Part shown: positions 12,332-24,300 of the stretch, one piece after another | Layout of the letters: each line of letters opens with the position of its first letter | How positions within the stretch are numbered: position 1 is the first letter of the stretch | Source: Isoperla grammatica | Lineage: Eukaryota; Arthropoda; Insecta; Plecoptera; Perlodidae | NCBI GenBank assembly: GCA_945910005.1 | Contig: OX246746.1 | Coordinates: 28,056,637-28,120,636 of the forward strand | DNA: 64,000 nt | Reading direction: 5' to 3' | Made by a program: the position numbers and the translations under genes | The notes under the pieces: generated by a model | Databases searched by the model: none | Told to the model about the DNA's origin: nothing | Seen by the model: only the letters and a program-made list of their open reading frames with translations

Positions 12332-13997
12332 GGTGACACAATTCTAACAAGCATGTTGACATTTCAAACTGGTGACGAAGGGTGGCCATTATTTAACTAA
12401 AGAATGTTTTTAGGACTCTGTTATAAATTACTAAAACAAATTCACTTTCTCTACTTTTTTAGCGTACTCCATAATATTATTTAAATATAATCCAAAATTA
12501 CAATTTTACATGTTCAACGCTAGAGGGAGTTTTATTTTTACCTGGCTTCCTAAAAGTTTTAAAAACTCACTTTGTAAAAATAAGCTTCAACTTTCTCGGA
12601 GTAGAAAGATGTGTACTTGTTAAAACTTTATTCTATTGATATGAATATTAAATGTGAATAAACTTAGCTGAACTTTATTCAAATATGAGCTGCAAAGTGA
12701 ATGTGTAGTACATTTGTACTAAACTCCGTGACTCGTGATGTCAAACCATTCAAATTCTGATCAAATTGCGTTTAATTGTAAAATAACATTTTCTTTATCT
12801 ATATCGGGCTGTAAAAGGTTTCCATGCCAACTCTCCAAAGCGTTTAATCGGAAAGAGACAACTCTCCGCGTGCAGTGCTGCTTTAGTCAAAGCCATTCAA
12901 TTCAAAGGGAACAGTTTTTTGTGTCGAATGTTGTAGTCTGCCTCTTGACTATCTTTGACAAAAAAAGGTAGAGGTCGTATTTATTCACGTCATGCCCAAA
13001 GAAAGAGATGAAGGTTTTTAACTGTGTTGTGAATGGAACGTTTATGATAATGCGGGTTTTAGCAGTGTTTTAAATGCAACGGTTGGGAAATGAGTTCATT
13101 CCTTCGCATATACGAGTGAGCCAAGTGATTCGATTTCAATGAGATCAGAAACGCTGGTCTTTGCTATTATTAGGTGTGTTTTATCTTTAATGTTTTGTTT
13201 TGCCCCACTGATAAGATAAGAGTTTCGGGTTTTCAGAAATAAATAGTTTGAACTGACTTGAAGTATACCTTAATCTATACACTTTCGTAATTCCAATGGT
13301 TGTATATTATTATTCTTCCCGACCAACACTGATAGACTCAATAGTTTATCCATAGAATTAAGGTACGTTGAAACTGTATCTTTATTACGTTTCTTCATAT
13401 TAAAGAAAAGAAGGCTAATACAGATTTTTGGTAAAAAACATAGCAATGAATTTAAAATTATTATTCAATCAGGTTTTTTACTTTTAATTGCTAAGTTTTA
13501 ATTAGGGGTAGTTTATGCTTTCAAGCTACCTCAGAAAATGTATTTTTAAACCTTATATTTATATATATATATATTTGTCTTTTTCCTTTGTGCCCCTGTT
13601 TGCGTTCTGAATTCCTTCCGTTGATCTGTTTGACATATGTGTATACCTTCGAATAATGTATAAGGGTTGATTTTAGCCAGAGCTTGTTTCGTTCTACTCT
13701 GTTGTCATCGCCGTACACTAGATAAACACTGTTCACCAACCCTCGGCTAATATATTTACGCTCGTTTTAGTTATTGCTATAAGCTGGGAAGTGCGGGTAA
13801 GACAAACATTCCACAAGTAGGAAATGTATTTCCCTGTAGGCGGCTGCCCCTGAATGCTAGCTGTTAGGCCACCCGCGGTGCCTGGTGATTGTATCTAATG
13901 TAGTTTAGATGGCAGCCAGGCGAGTGAGGGGCAAACGGCAATTCACATCACGTCGTCTGCAGGCGGACCAATCGGGCATGTCAACAACACATCCTAC

Positions 13998-14992
13998 ACC
14001 CAGTGGCGGCTTGGAGAGTAACAGCGGGGGGCACAACGAGTTGAAATACCTTAAGACACCCAGTGGCGGCTTGGATAGAAACAGCGGGGGGGACAACGAG
14101 TTGAAATACCTTCAGACACCCAGTGGGGGCTTGGATAGAAACAGCGGGGGGGACAACGAGTTGAAATACCTTCAGACACCCAGTGGCGGCTTGGATAGAA
14201 ACAGCGGGGGTGACAACGAGTTGAAATACCTTCAGACACCCAGTGGTGGCTTGGATAGAAACAGCGGGGGGGGACAACGAGTTGAAATACCTTCAGACAC
14301 CCAGTGGTGGCTTGGATAGAAACAGCGGGGGGACAACGAGTTGAAATACCTTCAGACACCCAGTGGCGGCTTGGATAGAAACAGCGGGGGGGACAACGAG
14401 TTGAAATACCTTCAGACACCCAGTGGGGGCTTGGATAGAAACAGCGGGGGGGACAACGAGTTGAAATACCTTCAGACACCCAGTGACGGCTTGGATAGAA
14501 ACAGCGGGGGTGACAACGAGTTGAAATACCTTCAGACACCCAGTGGCGGCTTGGATAGAAACAGCGGGGGGGACAACGAGTTGAAATACCTTCGGACACC
14601 CAGTGCCCAGTGGTGGCTTGGATAGAAACAGCGGGGGTGACAACGAGTTGAAATACCTTCAGACACCCAGTGGCGGCTTGGATAGAAACAGCGGGGGGGA
14701 CAACGAGTTGAAATACCTTCGGACACCCAGTGCCCAGTGGCGGCTTGGATAGAAACAGCGGGGGTGACAACGAGTTGAAATACCTTCAGACACTCAGTGG
14801 TGGCTTGGATAGAAACAGCGGGGGTGACAACGAGTTGAAATACCTTCAGACACCCAGTGGCGGCTTGGATAGAAACAGCGGGGGGGGACAACGAGTTGAA
14901 ATACCTTCGGACACCCAGTGGTGGCTTGGATAGAAACAGCGGGGGGACAACGAGTTGAAATACTTTCAGACACCCAGTGGTGACTTAGATAG
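13998..14992 (+). repeat. 60-bp minisatellite, about 16.5 copies
   Basis: The unit is CCCAGTGGCGGCTTGGATAG followed by AAACAGCGGGGGGGACAACG and AGTTGAAATACCTTCAGACA. The G-run varies from five to eight between copies, as expected from slippage. Two copies (near 14600 and 14730) carry a 7-bp internal duplication of CCCAGTG. Frames are open on both strands over several units and are broken where the G-run changes length. It is probably non-coding. Confidence 0.93.
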
Positions 14993-15562
14993 TTTACTAT
15001 TATACATATGCTTTTGCGTTTTGTTCCAAGGTCTTCATTGAAACAGCCGGCGTACAGATTTTATTCCAGTCTCTCCAGTTTCACTTTTATTCAATCCGTT
15101 ATGTGTAGTTAATTTTAATTAGCTGAGTTATTCCGTTTCATTCTTCATAAAGTATGCTGTAAAAAATCTAAATTAATACTCGTTTAATAGCGGTTCCATT
15201 GATTCCATAATTTAACGCTAGGTAGGGCAGAGGAAGCCAAATAAGCGCCCAAGTTTATAATAGGCCTAAATTAGGAAGAGGATTAAAGCCTTTCATTGTC
15301 CAGGATTACATTATTTTTATAAACCTGCAAACAAGCCGGTAAATGTGGCGAGCAAACAATAGACCTCTCCAATATTTTGCAAGAAGGACATATTTTTAAT
15401 GATAACGTTTTCTTTTACACTGAGTATAAGTACAATGGTATTGTTTGTTAAAGCTTAGCTGAGTTTTGTATGGAAGGTCCAAATATTCACCAGAAAATAA
15501 AATACTTCGTTAGGCGGACACAAGCTGGAACGAGGAGTCAAACAAGTTTTCATTTTACTTAA

Positions 15563-15688
15563 TTTCATTTCATTTCATTTCATTTCATTTCATTTCATTT
15601 CATTTCATTTCATTTCATTTCATTTCATTTCATTTCATTTCATTTCATTTCATTTCATTTCATTTCATTTCATTTCATTTCATTTCAT
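15563..15688 (+). repeat. (CATTT)n microsatellite, about 25 copies
   Basis: Uninterrupted TTTCA/CATTT pentamers. Short runs of the same pentamer also occur near 2790 and 5140, so this motif is recurrent in the genome. Confidence 0.97.
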
Positions 15689-15754
15689 TAGTATGTACCT
15701 TTAATACTGTATGTACTGTTCTTATGGAAATATATATTAAACTTGTGTGAGTCC

Positions 15755-15905
15755 CGTCTGAGCCCGGGGTAGAATAGGTTCACGGTGACTCTGCCAGTCG
15801 TAAGAGGTGACAAAATGTGACCCTGTCCCTTTCCTCGCACTGGTCCAGATAAGATTCCTCCTCCCACTTGGCCCTGCCCTCCCGTGCAGGACCCCCCTTA
15901 TGACG
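15755..15905 (+). repeat. Probable dispersed repeat fragment
   Basis: GAGCCCGGGGTAGAATAGGT then TGCCAGTCGTAAGAGGTGAC resembles a motif (CCTGCCTGTCGTAAGAGGCGAC-like) that I recall from arthropod repeat elements. A weaker relative lies at about 21570-21610 (CTGCCTGTTGTAAGAGCCG). The class is not determined. Confidence 0.4.
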
Positions 15906-16619
15906 ACCCCCTCGCTATTATAATGGATCTGATTCGGAACACGTAATATATGACCAAAGCAGGTAGTACGTTGTTAAACACTAAATGATCAATCAATGAA
16001 TTAAACTTGTGTACATTAAGGTTTTGTGCAACACACCATCAATATTATGTGACTTTACACCTAACGTACACACTTTGTTTTCGATCGGTACGTAGAATAA
16101 AACCATAAACTCAATATGTATCGGAAATTTCATCAAACGTCCTATTCAAAAACGTGGCGATATTTTTTCCTTCTAACACCAAATAGTAGTAATAGCATTG
16201 ACAAAGAAGTATTTGTGCTTTTGTTACGTAAGCTCGCGTCAGCTGTAAGGCGAACCAGCCAATAGGGAACCAGCTTAACTCTCCTGACTCTCCTGACAGA
16301 ACGTTTTACAATTGAGTCAAACATATTTTTCAGAATTGTAAGCTCGAAAGTAGAAAGTAAAAGCTTATATTTCAGTGCAGCTATAGAATTATTTACAGCT
16401 AGATGTATTTGTATACGCAAGAAATCCCAGTGGAAAATGGGTATAGCAAATGTAAGAGAGGTGTAAATAAATACAACGTTTTATGCGATATCAACAATCG
16501 AGTGAGTGTTAAATGCAACGCGACAGAAGTTTGAGGGTATTCGACCGTATCTTAAATAACATCTCGATAAAATAAAAATTCTGAATATATAGGTGTGCAG
16601 AAGAAGTTTATAGCAGGCC

Positions 16620-17446
16620 TATAGTCCTCCCAACGAAACTATTCTCATGCTTTCGTCATAACCCCTGAGGCCTCGAAGTAAACTTCCGCGGACGGTTTAC
16701 TGCCTGTGTTCATGCGCGCACTATTGCCGAATACTAAGATGGCGCACGACGAAAATAGCAGCTCCTGCACTGCACACAAGATCTGCACACAAGGTCTACT
16801 TGATCTCCGCTAGGCGGAGATCAAGTAGACCTTGTTGTGTAGCCAATGAGAGTTGGAGAATTCGAAGAAGTTCACAGGAACTATCAAAATCCAGCAAGCT
16901 GTGAGCCACATTCGCAGTCTTTTGTTTTTATTGAAAGCCTGTCAAAATGTATACAAATTCACACTTTACTGAGTAGATCCATAGAGTAAACTACTTGCAG
17001 CAAGTATTTATTCACATATTCCACTGTGTTCTAGAGGTAGGTCTAAACTGTAAAGGTAAAGTCCGTCCTACTTTAGTTTTATGAAATAAAGTCGTTTCAA
17101 CACCGGCGTTTCCGCCATTTCTTCGTATCGAAAGCTGTGAATGGCTGGGTTCCCGTGATCTATTTTCAATTATCACTTCTCTTCAAACATGACTTTGTGG
17201 TTTTGTTACTACAAACTTCTATTTGTATTTAATTTTTAAAAATATTCATCGTGTAATATTATTAATAGCAACTTACACAAATGAGAGAATTACCATTTAT
17301 CAACATCGGCCAAGTTGGCCAACTCACGAATCGAGAACAATCCGACGCAATCTTTTATCAAGCACCAGAGGATTGACAATTTAAGTTGCCATTCTGGACA
17401 TGGCCTGTGATGAAAGCATGAGAATAGTTTCGTTGGGAGGACTATA
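16620..17446. mobile_element. 827-bp DNA transposon/MITE with about 38-bp terminal inverted repeats
   Basis: The left end ATAGTCCTCCCAACGAAACT (from 16621) continues ATTCTCATGCTTTCGTCA. The right end (17408-17445) is its reverse complement with one mismatch. Flanking TA on both sides suggests a TA or TATA target duplication. The interior has no transposase frame. It contains a near-perfect palindrome at 16792-16837. Confidence 0.75.
16792..16837. repeat. Near-perfect palindrome with core CTCCGCTAGGCGGAG
   Basis: The arms caaggtctacttgatctccgc and its exact complement flank a 3-bp centre (TAG). It lies inside the 827-bp inverted-repeat element. The same core and flanks (GATCTCCGC..., ...AAGACCTT) recur in the foldback element at 56836-57050. 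Confidence 0.85.
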
Positions 17447-17865
17447 CCTACCTCAAAAAGTGGAAACAAACATTTACTCAATAAGTATTTCTTTAATGTT
17501 GGATAAAACCAGACAACTTTGGATATTGTTGAGATTATTGATTTCATCTTTCATCCAAACGCAATTTTAAATACAAAATTGAGTTTTTACCTTTATAATA
17601 ATCGGTATCTAATAATTATTCAAAAAAGTTCAATTGATCCGAAATATGATTTAAATAAAAACGCGAACAAAATTTTAATTAAGTGCATATTTATTCGAGA
17701 ACCACTCTCGGCACTCACTCCACTAGATACTAATTACTAATAAATATACTAATACTAATACTAGGATTATCACAAATATTTACCTACGTAGATACGAATT
17801 TCATAACTAAAAACATGTTGTAACAAACCAAACTAACATTTTATTAGTCACAAGTACATTCCTGA

Positions 17866-18373
17866 CATGTCTCTATATGAAATTAATTTATAATACAATA
17901 ATCCGTCCACATTTCGAATACTGTAGTAGTATAATGTTAAACTTAAATGAGAGAGAAATGAATGCATTGCAATATTTGAAGAATAGCGCAATAAGAGTAA
18001 TAATGAAATGTAATAAGTACACAAGTATAAAGATTATGTTGAGAACATTGAATTAGATGAGTGTAAGGCAGAAGATTAATTACAATGCACTAGTATTTAT
18101 ATTAAAACTAAATAATGATTATTTGCCAGCATGTTTTAATGAGTTTAGATCATACAATAATAATGTACATAATCATATTACAAGGTCAAGTAATAATTTC
18201 AATGAAAAACATTAATTTTAAATAAAGCTGCAACACAAAAATCCATATTTAATGCCGGATTCAGAATGTTTGACCATTTGCCCAGACATATAAAAAATAC
18301 TAAAATAAAATACTCCTCGAAATTTAAATCAGAAACTATAAAATATGTATTTCAACATCAATTGTACAGTTAG
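17866..18373 (+). pseudogene. Decayed 3' end of a non-LTR retrotransposon reverse-transcriptase ORF
   Basis: In-frame pieces read RPHFEYCSSIMLNLNEREMN, LQYLKNSAIRVIMKC, FILKLNNDYLPACFNEFRSY, NNVHNHITRSSNN and FKSETIKYVFQHQLYS then a stop. This order is the usual C-terminal tail after the reverse-transcriptase domain of Jockey/CR1-type ORF2 proteins: P-x-F-E-Y-C-S, L-x-x-L-Q-x-x-A-x-R-V-I, then H-x-T-R and F-K. Stops and frame changes (for example after 18050 and near 18215) show that it is inactive. It is AT-rich, like its surroundings. Confidence 0.8.
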
Positions 18374-21300
18374 AAATAAAAATTGACAGTAAAAATAATT
18401 TGAAAGTATATGTATATCTAATTGATAGTAATAATAAGATAGTAATGTAAGTGTGTATGACAATAATTAGACGGTCAGCTATCCCCCCAAATTCAACAGA
18501 ATGGTCTCACTCGGCCGGACCAGCCGTGAGTAGGCTCAAAAAATTCGTAATTTTTACCTGATTACAACAAAGGCAATCCGGAAATCGAAATCGGTAGCTT
18601 TTACTTTTTATAGCCAAAAAACGCCAAAAAACGGCAAAAAAGAATTATTTAAATATTATAAATAGCTGGTGAAGCTAAATAAGCACAATCTTATCTTATC
18701 AATATTTTGTAGCGTTCTCAAGATATTTCTAATGAAAGAACGTTCATTTCGTGTGGTTTTTATAGTGAGACCACCCTCGCAGAAGCGAATGCAAGAGTTT
18801 GAATTAGTTTATGGGGGTCTTCAAACGGTCAAGGGGGTTAATAACATTACACAGATGTATGTCTGTGGCGGACCCTATTTCTCCTGTAGGGTCAGCCTAT
18901 CAGCTGTGTCATCTTACAGGAGCCGATGCGTTCAATGCATAGAAATCGAGCAATATTAGGGGCTGAGAATGTGTTTTGTTTCTCGACGCCTAAGTTATAG
19001 CTAGTTCTTGCTTTAGTATGCATGCCACGTGAAGATACTTCATCTACATATATTATTCACTTATCTTATCGATTACATCGTTACCAAAATATCAGAACCA
19101 AATATAACAATCTAAAATATAATGTTTTCTCGTAGCATTACAATTTTTATTTCCAAGAAAGGTACGCTTCGTAGAAAAATAAAATACCAGTCGTTACTTC
19201 TTCGTTTTTATGTCATAATGATGTTAAATACATGAAACAAATAGTCAAAGTTTTCTTCTGTTTTTTTCTTCTGGGGAAAAGCATCGAATCCAAGCAAAAC
19301 ACAACTGGTTTGCGGGTAATTTCAGGTGAAGATGGAGATTAATAACTCTAGTTCAACCAAAACGACTCTGATCTCACTCACAGGTTCGTTGTCATTGAGT
19401 CAGGCTGCGGCAGCGACAACACTCGGTACCCCCCGTGGAGCGCGTTGATTTGAAATGTCAAACGAGTCAAAAGAGGCCATCAAAATTATTTCCTCATTTG
19501 AACTGAAATCATGTACAGCTAGATACATTTTTAGTGAGTATTTGAACGGTGCGAGTAAGAAAAAGGTTGTCAGAGAACACAATGTCTCATTCTAGAAAGC
19601 TATTGAATTTGTTTATGCAAGGTGAGACGTTTTCATGCATTTCACTATTTTATCGATGATCATAACTTTGCTGCTTGCGAGTCTAAAGCATTAACCACAA
19701 AATGCAGTAAAAATGCATCTTTTCATTGCCTGAAAAGGACACTAAAATTGCAATAAATGTTGGGTTTTTTCACTCGGCAAACAAACATTGCAATGCATTG
19801 CAGTTGAAATGGTACTGTCGTATAAATGTGCACTCCCCCACGAAACATTAAATGCAGTCTCAAATAGTAAGCACAACTTTTATAATTTTTTTTTGTAAAA
19901 ACCGTTTGGTTGGTGGATGAATAATAAAGTTTAGTTCGTTAAACGTTAGAAAAATAGATCTATTAACCGATGGCTCAGGGAAGTGTATCACTGAACACAT
20001 ACTCTATTAAGAAAGTGGTTGCACATACAGTATGGGTCTACCGGAACATTGGCAGATGATAATAATATATAATTATTATACAGTTTATTTTTATTACTTC
20101 TATTTTTACTGAAAAGTGGAAGGAAAAAATGGCACCAGCAGGTTATCAGTAGAATATATGCAGCAGACAATCCATGATCAGGGCTGTAACGAATAAAGAG
20201 AAGTTTGGCTTAAAAAATATTATTACCAACTTCTGGGTTACTTACTAAAAACCAAACATCACAAATTAAAGACAAATACTGCTTTAATTTAGGGAAATTT
20301 CTCTGGGTTCATGATTCTAGAGGGAGTGAAAGAAGAGGGGAATTGTTCTGGCGATCAACTCGATAACATACAACTATATAGCTATCGTACCATAAATAGT
20401 GTTCGGTGGGTGTGGGTATGGTTGCGTTGGTGGGGGAGGTGGGGGGGGGGGGGGGGGGCGAAATGTTGATCGCACTCCTAAACTCTTCGACAAAAATAAT
20501 CAACGCTCGCTCAGTAGATGATTAAATACTCAACTACTGTGGATTTCTGTTAGCTAACTAACTTCGTAGACATAAAGCAATTAACAGGTAGTCGCACGGC
20601 CCAGGTAGCTCTAGTGAACACTAGTTGAACTAAAAGTGTCTCAGTCGTGCAAACGTGATACCTTGTATTATCATTTCTATCAAATCAACTCACTTTGTTG
20701 ATATTTCTTGAATAACAACTTACACACAATCTTACTCACAAAATGATAACACAAAATATAAATTTTTAATATCGTTAATGAGCTCAACCGTCTCAACATA
20801 ATAATATAATCGAAATCGAATCAGAATATACAAACAAAATGGTATTCTGGTATGAACATGAGTTCCTAATATTGATAACAATTTTCACTTATAATCGAAA
20901 GAGATTCATAACTACAATAATCTTTGGAATGTTTCTCGTAGTGAAATAAACTTGTGCTATAAGTTTGCGATCTCCAACGAAGAGGGCTTTAGCTTCAAGG
21001 AACCTTATAACGACTGTTGTGAAGCCTCTGTCGAGTTCATACTTCATTAATCTCCAGGTTCGTGTTGCCTTGGCCAATAATGTTCTCTAGTTTTTCAACA
21101 GCAGCCAAGCCAGGCTACATTTTCTTGACGTTAACACATTATTTTTTTATAATTAGATCGTTAGCGTTTTCTTTTATAGAAAGGCGGCGTAGCCTATACT
21201 CCTCCACCCCTCCGATAATGCTTGGGGATGTGGGAGGTGGCGGGGGGGGGGGGGGACCTTGCACTCTTATCTACAAAGTTGAGGCTATACCCGTGGATAA

Positions 21301-24300
21301 TAATTAGGTTCTAATCAGTAGCATATTAAGATCACGCCTCCAAAATTACTGTTAATTAGTTTCTACGCACTACTTTCAGAAGAACAAATCCAGTCGAGTT
21401 GGGTTTCTAAATGTTGGTGACCGGTGCCCGCAAAGAGAGCTCTCGTGCTTATCTTTAATCTTCCCTATTCTTCATCCATCACAGGTTTGATCTTTTTTCT
21501 TTTACTTCATGCCTTTCTTCTCAATCTCTTTTTGACCGGAACTCTCATCTTCCCCCGTTTGGCCCCAAGCTAGAACAGGTTCAGATTAGCTCTGCCTGTT
21601 GTAAGAGCCGTCTATGGATCCGACGTCGTGTATTCTAGCAGTTGACTTCGTCGGTCAATGATAATACTACTAATAATTGAAGAGGCTCCTTGAACCTGAA
21701 TGGTTCAGCCCTAGGTTGGGGACGCCTATTTCACTTCGCAGTCTTCCCAGGTCAACGCTCAAGATACAAGTTCAGAATTATGTAGAGGTGTTGAAACATT
21801 TGTTTTTCTTTGGTGTAAAATACTGTAATATGCTTGGATTAAATCCGGCATTTACTGTAAAGCCAGGGATAACCTGTGAGTGAACTAAGTGACAACAATA
21901 ATAATCATAATAAAAATAATAATAAAAAGTGTTTCTCGTCAGTTAGTTAGAAGATCATAGGGCTATAGTTACAGATGTATCGATACAAACATTCGTGTAT
22001 GACTGAAGAAAACCTTCAGTCAGGATTGCCGGGGTGGGATTCGATCCCGCGACATCCCGAGCCCAGTCTCCTGTGTTATCACTGCTAGCACATCTGCACA
22101 GCTGCAATATATTTGTCCATGACTGTTCACAGTGCGGATATATCGCACACTAGCTTCAGCTTGAGAGGAGATCGGTTTGATTCGACAGATCGGCTGTTTA
22201 TTGGCAGTTCGGAAGAACGCTGCAGGAGAAGTCTCAGACGAAGGCGCACTTTCTTTATAGTCATGCTATTAAATAGGTTATAAACGAGTACATTTTCTAT
22301 ACATCTTTCAATTCTGTGGTAATTCATAAATCCGCTGTCATATTTTTCAAATTGTGCAGTGGGGTTAAAAATAACATTAAACAATTCGTATAAAATGTAT
22401 TTGATTCATTTTTTCTAATTTTAGTTGACGCATATACCATTATCCTGAAACATAGATTATAACTTCTGTTTTACTTGTATACGATAAATTCATCATACTC
22501 TAGGAAGTATATGTAATAAATGCTTATATATTTACGTACTATAACATTCACAGGAAAATCCAAATAAAATATTGTCTTCTTTCTTAATTGTCAATATATA
22601 TATAGGCTTCAAATTTTAAAATATTTTCAAAACTTCAAGACGAAAATAATTATTTCCGACTAATAATCAATACGTTATATAGATGAACAGTGTTGCTTTC
22701 GTTTCGGACAACAAATTGTGATGGTATTTTTATTTTACTCCGCAAAAGCGAACACTGGGAAGTTTCCATGATTCGCATTCCGGAATTTAATATTGCGCAT
22801 TGATTTACTGCTAAACAGTTGAAGATACATTTTTATAAAACTCGGGCGAGTACCCAGCTTGTTGTAATCGGCCACATATTGCAACGTCGCCACATATTGC
22901 AACGTTGCCACATTTGGTGGAGGTGCCGGGTTGGCAGTTTCAAATAATCGCCAATAATCCGAACATTTACTGAATTAGCAAAAACGCCGGGTTCGAAAAG
23001 TCATTCGGTTTGTTGGTAGAGTCAATTCCGTCATGTAGTAATGTTTATTGAGCGTTGTCACTTCTAGATTGGCAATTCCGAAGCCATGTGATATTTGTTT
23101 TGTGTTTCTACGTAGAAACTTACGTTGGTTTTAAATGTTATTTAAATGTAAGATGTCAAAATGACTGGAAATCACAATCGATTCTAAATTAACCGCGTTT
23201 TGTTATTTTATTTGTGAAGATAACGACGCAAGTTTGGGTGTAGGCCTACTCTCTACATAGCTACTACGATGGTTACGAATACTCGTCTCACTTTTAATAT
23301 TTCCCCCTACTGTCTCTTCTTTTTCATATTTTAAAACATCATCTCTTTGTTTTCATTCGAATACGAACCACCTCGCTCATATTTGTCCTACGTAGGACCA
23401 AATGCAGTGCCCTTCATAAAACAAACACGGTTCTTCTCTTGGACATCTTCATAAAGGCCAATATTATATTCATTGCTTGGATGATAAAAACACTCATTTT
23501 TGCATGGCGACATTGTGTCTTTGGTGACACTTCTATTGTCTTTCCGTTATTATTGTCACATTTAAATATTGATCAATCATTTTTAGTCTGGCTTTATATT
23601 GATTGTTTTGTGACATTTGTATTGAACATGACTATGCAGTGGTCTGAGATACACGGGACTCTAAGGAATGAGCTCAGACCGATAGCTGACACAGTGAATT
23701 GTAAAACAGCCGCGCACAAGTTCTACACTGTTCTGCACTGTTCTACACTGGCCACTTAACAACTATTGGATGTGTTGGGAGATCTTTCTTTTTTATAATT
23801 GCTTCGTCTGTTAATTAACGTCTAATTGCTGGGTGGGGATAAAGTTGGAAGAGAATGGTTAACGCAGAGATGGTTGGAAGGGGGGGGGGGGCAACTCTAG
23901 GCGGGGTAATGATTACAAAATAAATTAACACGTTCACCCAAATACAAATTGCATTCACTCGTAACAAAACAAATGAGAACAATAACAATGTCAGTTACAG
24001 AGCAGAGTTATTTGACATTTTGTTTGTCAAGATAGTGTCATTAAACATTATGAAAACTGATATATTTTAGGTATGTAGAAATCCAAGAGGATATACGATG
24101 AGTTTTAAATAAAAGATAATCAAGGAAAGTGCGAAAGGAGGATAAATCACTTGAGAAAATGTCACTATAGTGTGTTTTGTTGAGTTTATGTGTTTTATAA
24201 GTAATATTCCTATTTTTAAATTCGTACTTACACTTTTTTTATATTCATTGTTTAACATGTCAACAAAAAGCTTCGCCTGAACACGAGTTCCATCCATTTA

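Larger units (their letters stand above)
8963..13997. other. No supported gene; repeats and assembly gap
   Basis: It holds the 22-bp repeat, the CAGTGTG tract, SINE-like pieces, one MITE, a foldback and the N gap, all listed separately. The stretches 9700-10390, 11520-12131 and 12332-13990 are plain AT-rich sequence. Confidence 0.55.

Noticed and set aside
12013..12400. Frames of about 95-145 codons around 12.1 kb
   Set aside because: Most of their length is the N gap.
13905..14933. Several frames of 60-240 codons over the 60-bp array, both strands
   Set aside because: Repeat artefacts. G-run length changes break the frames between units.
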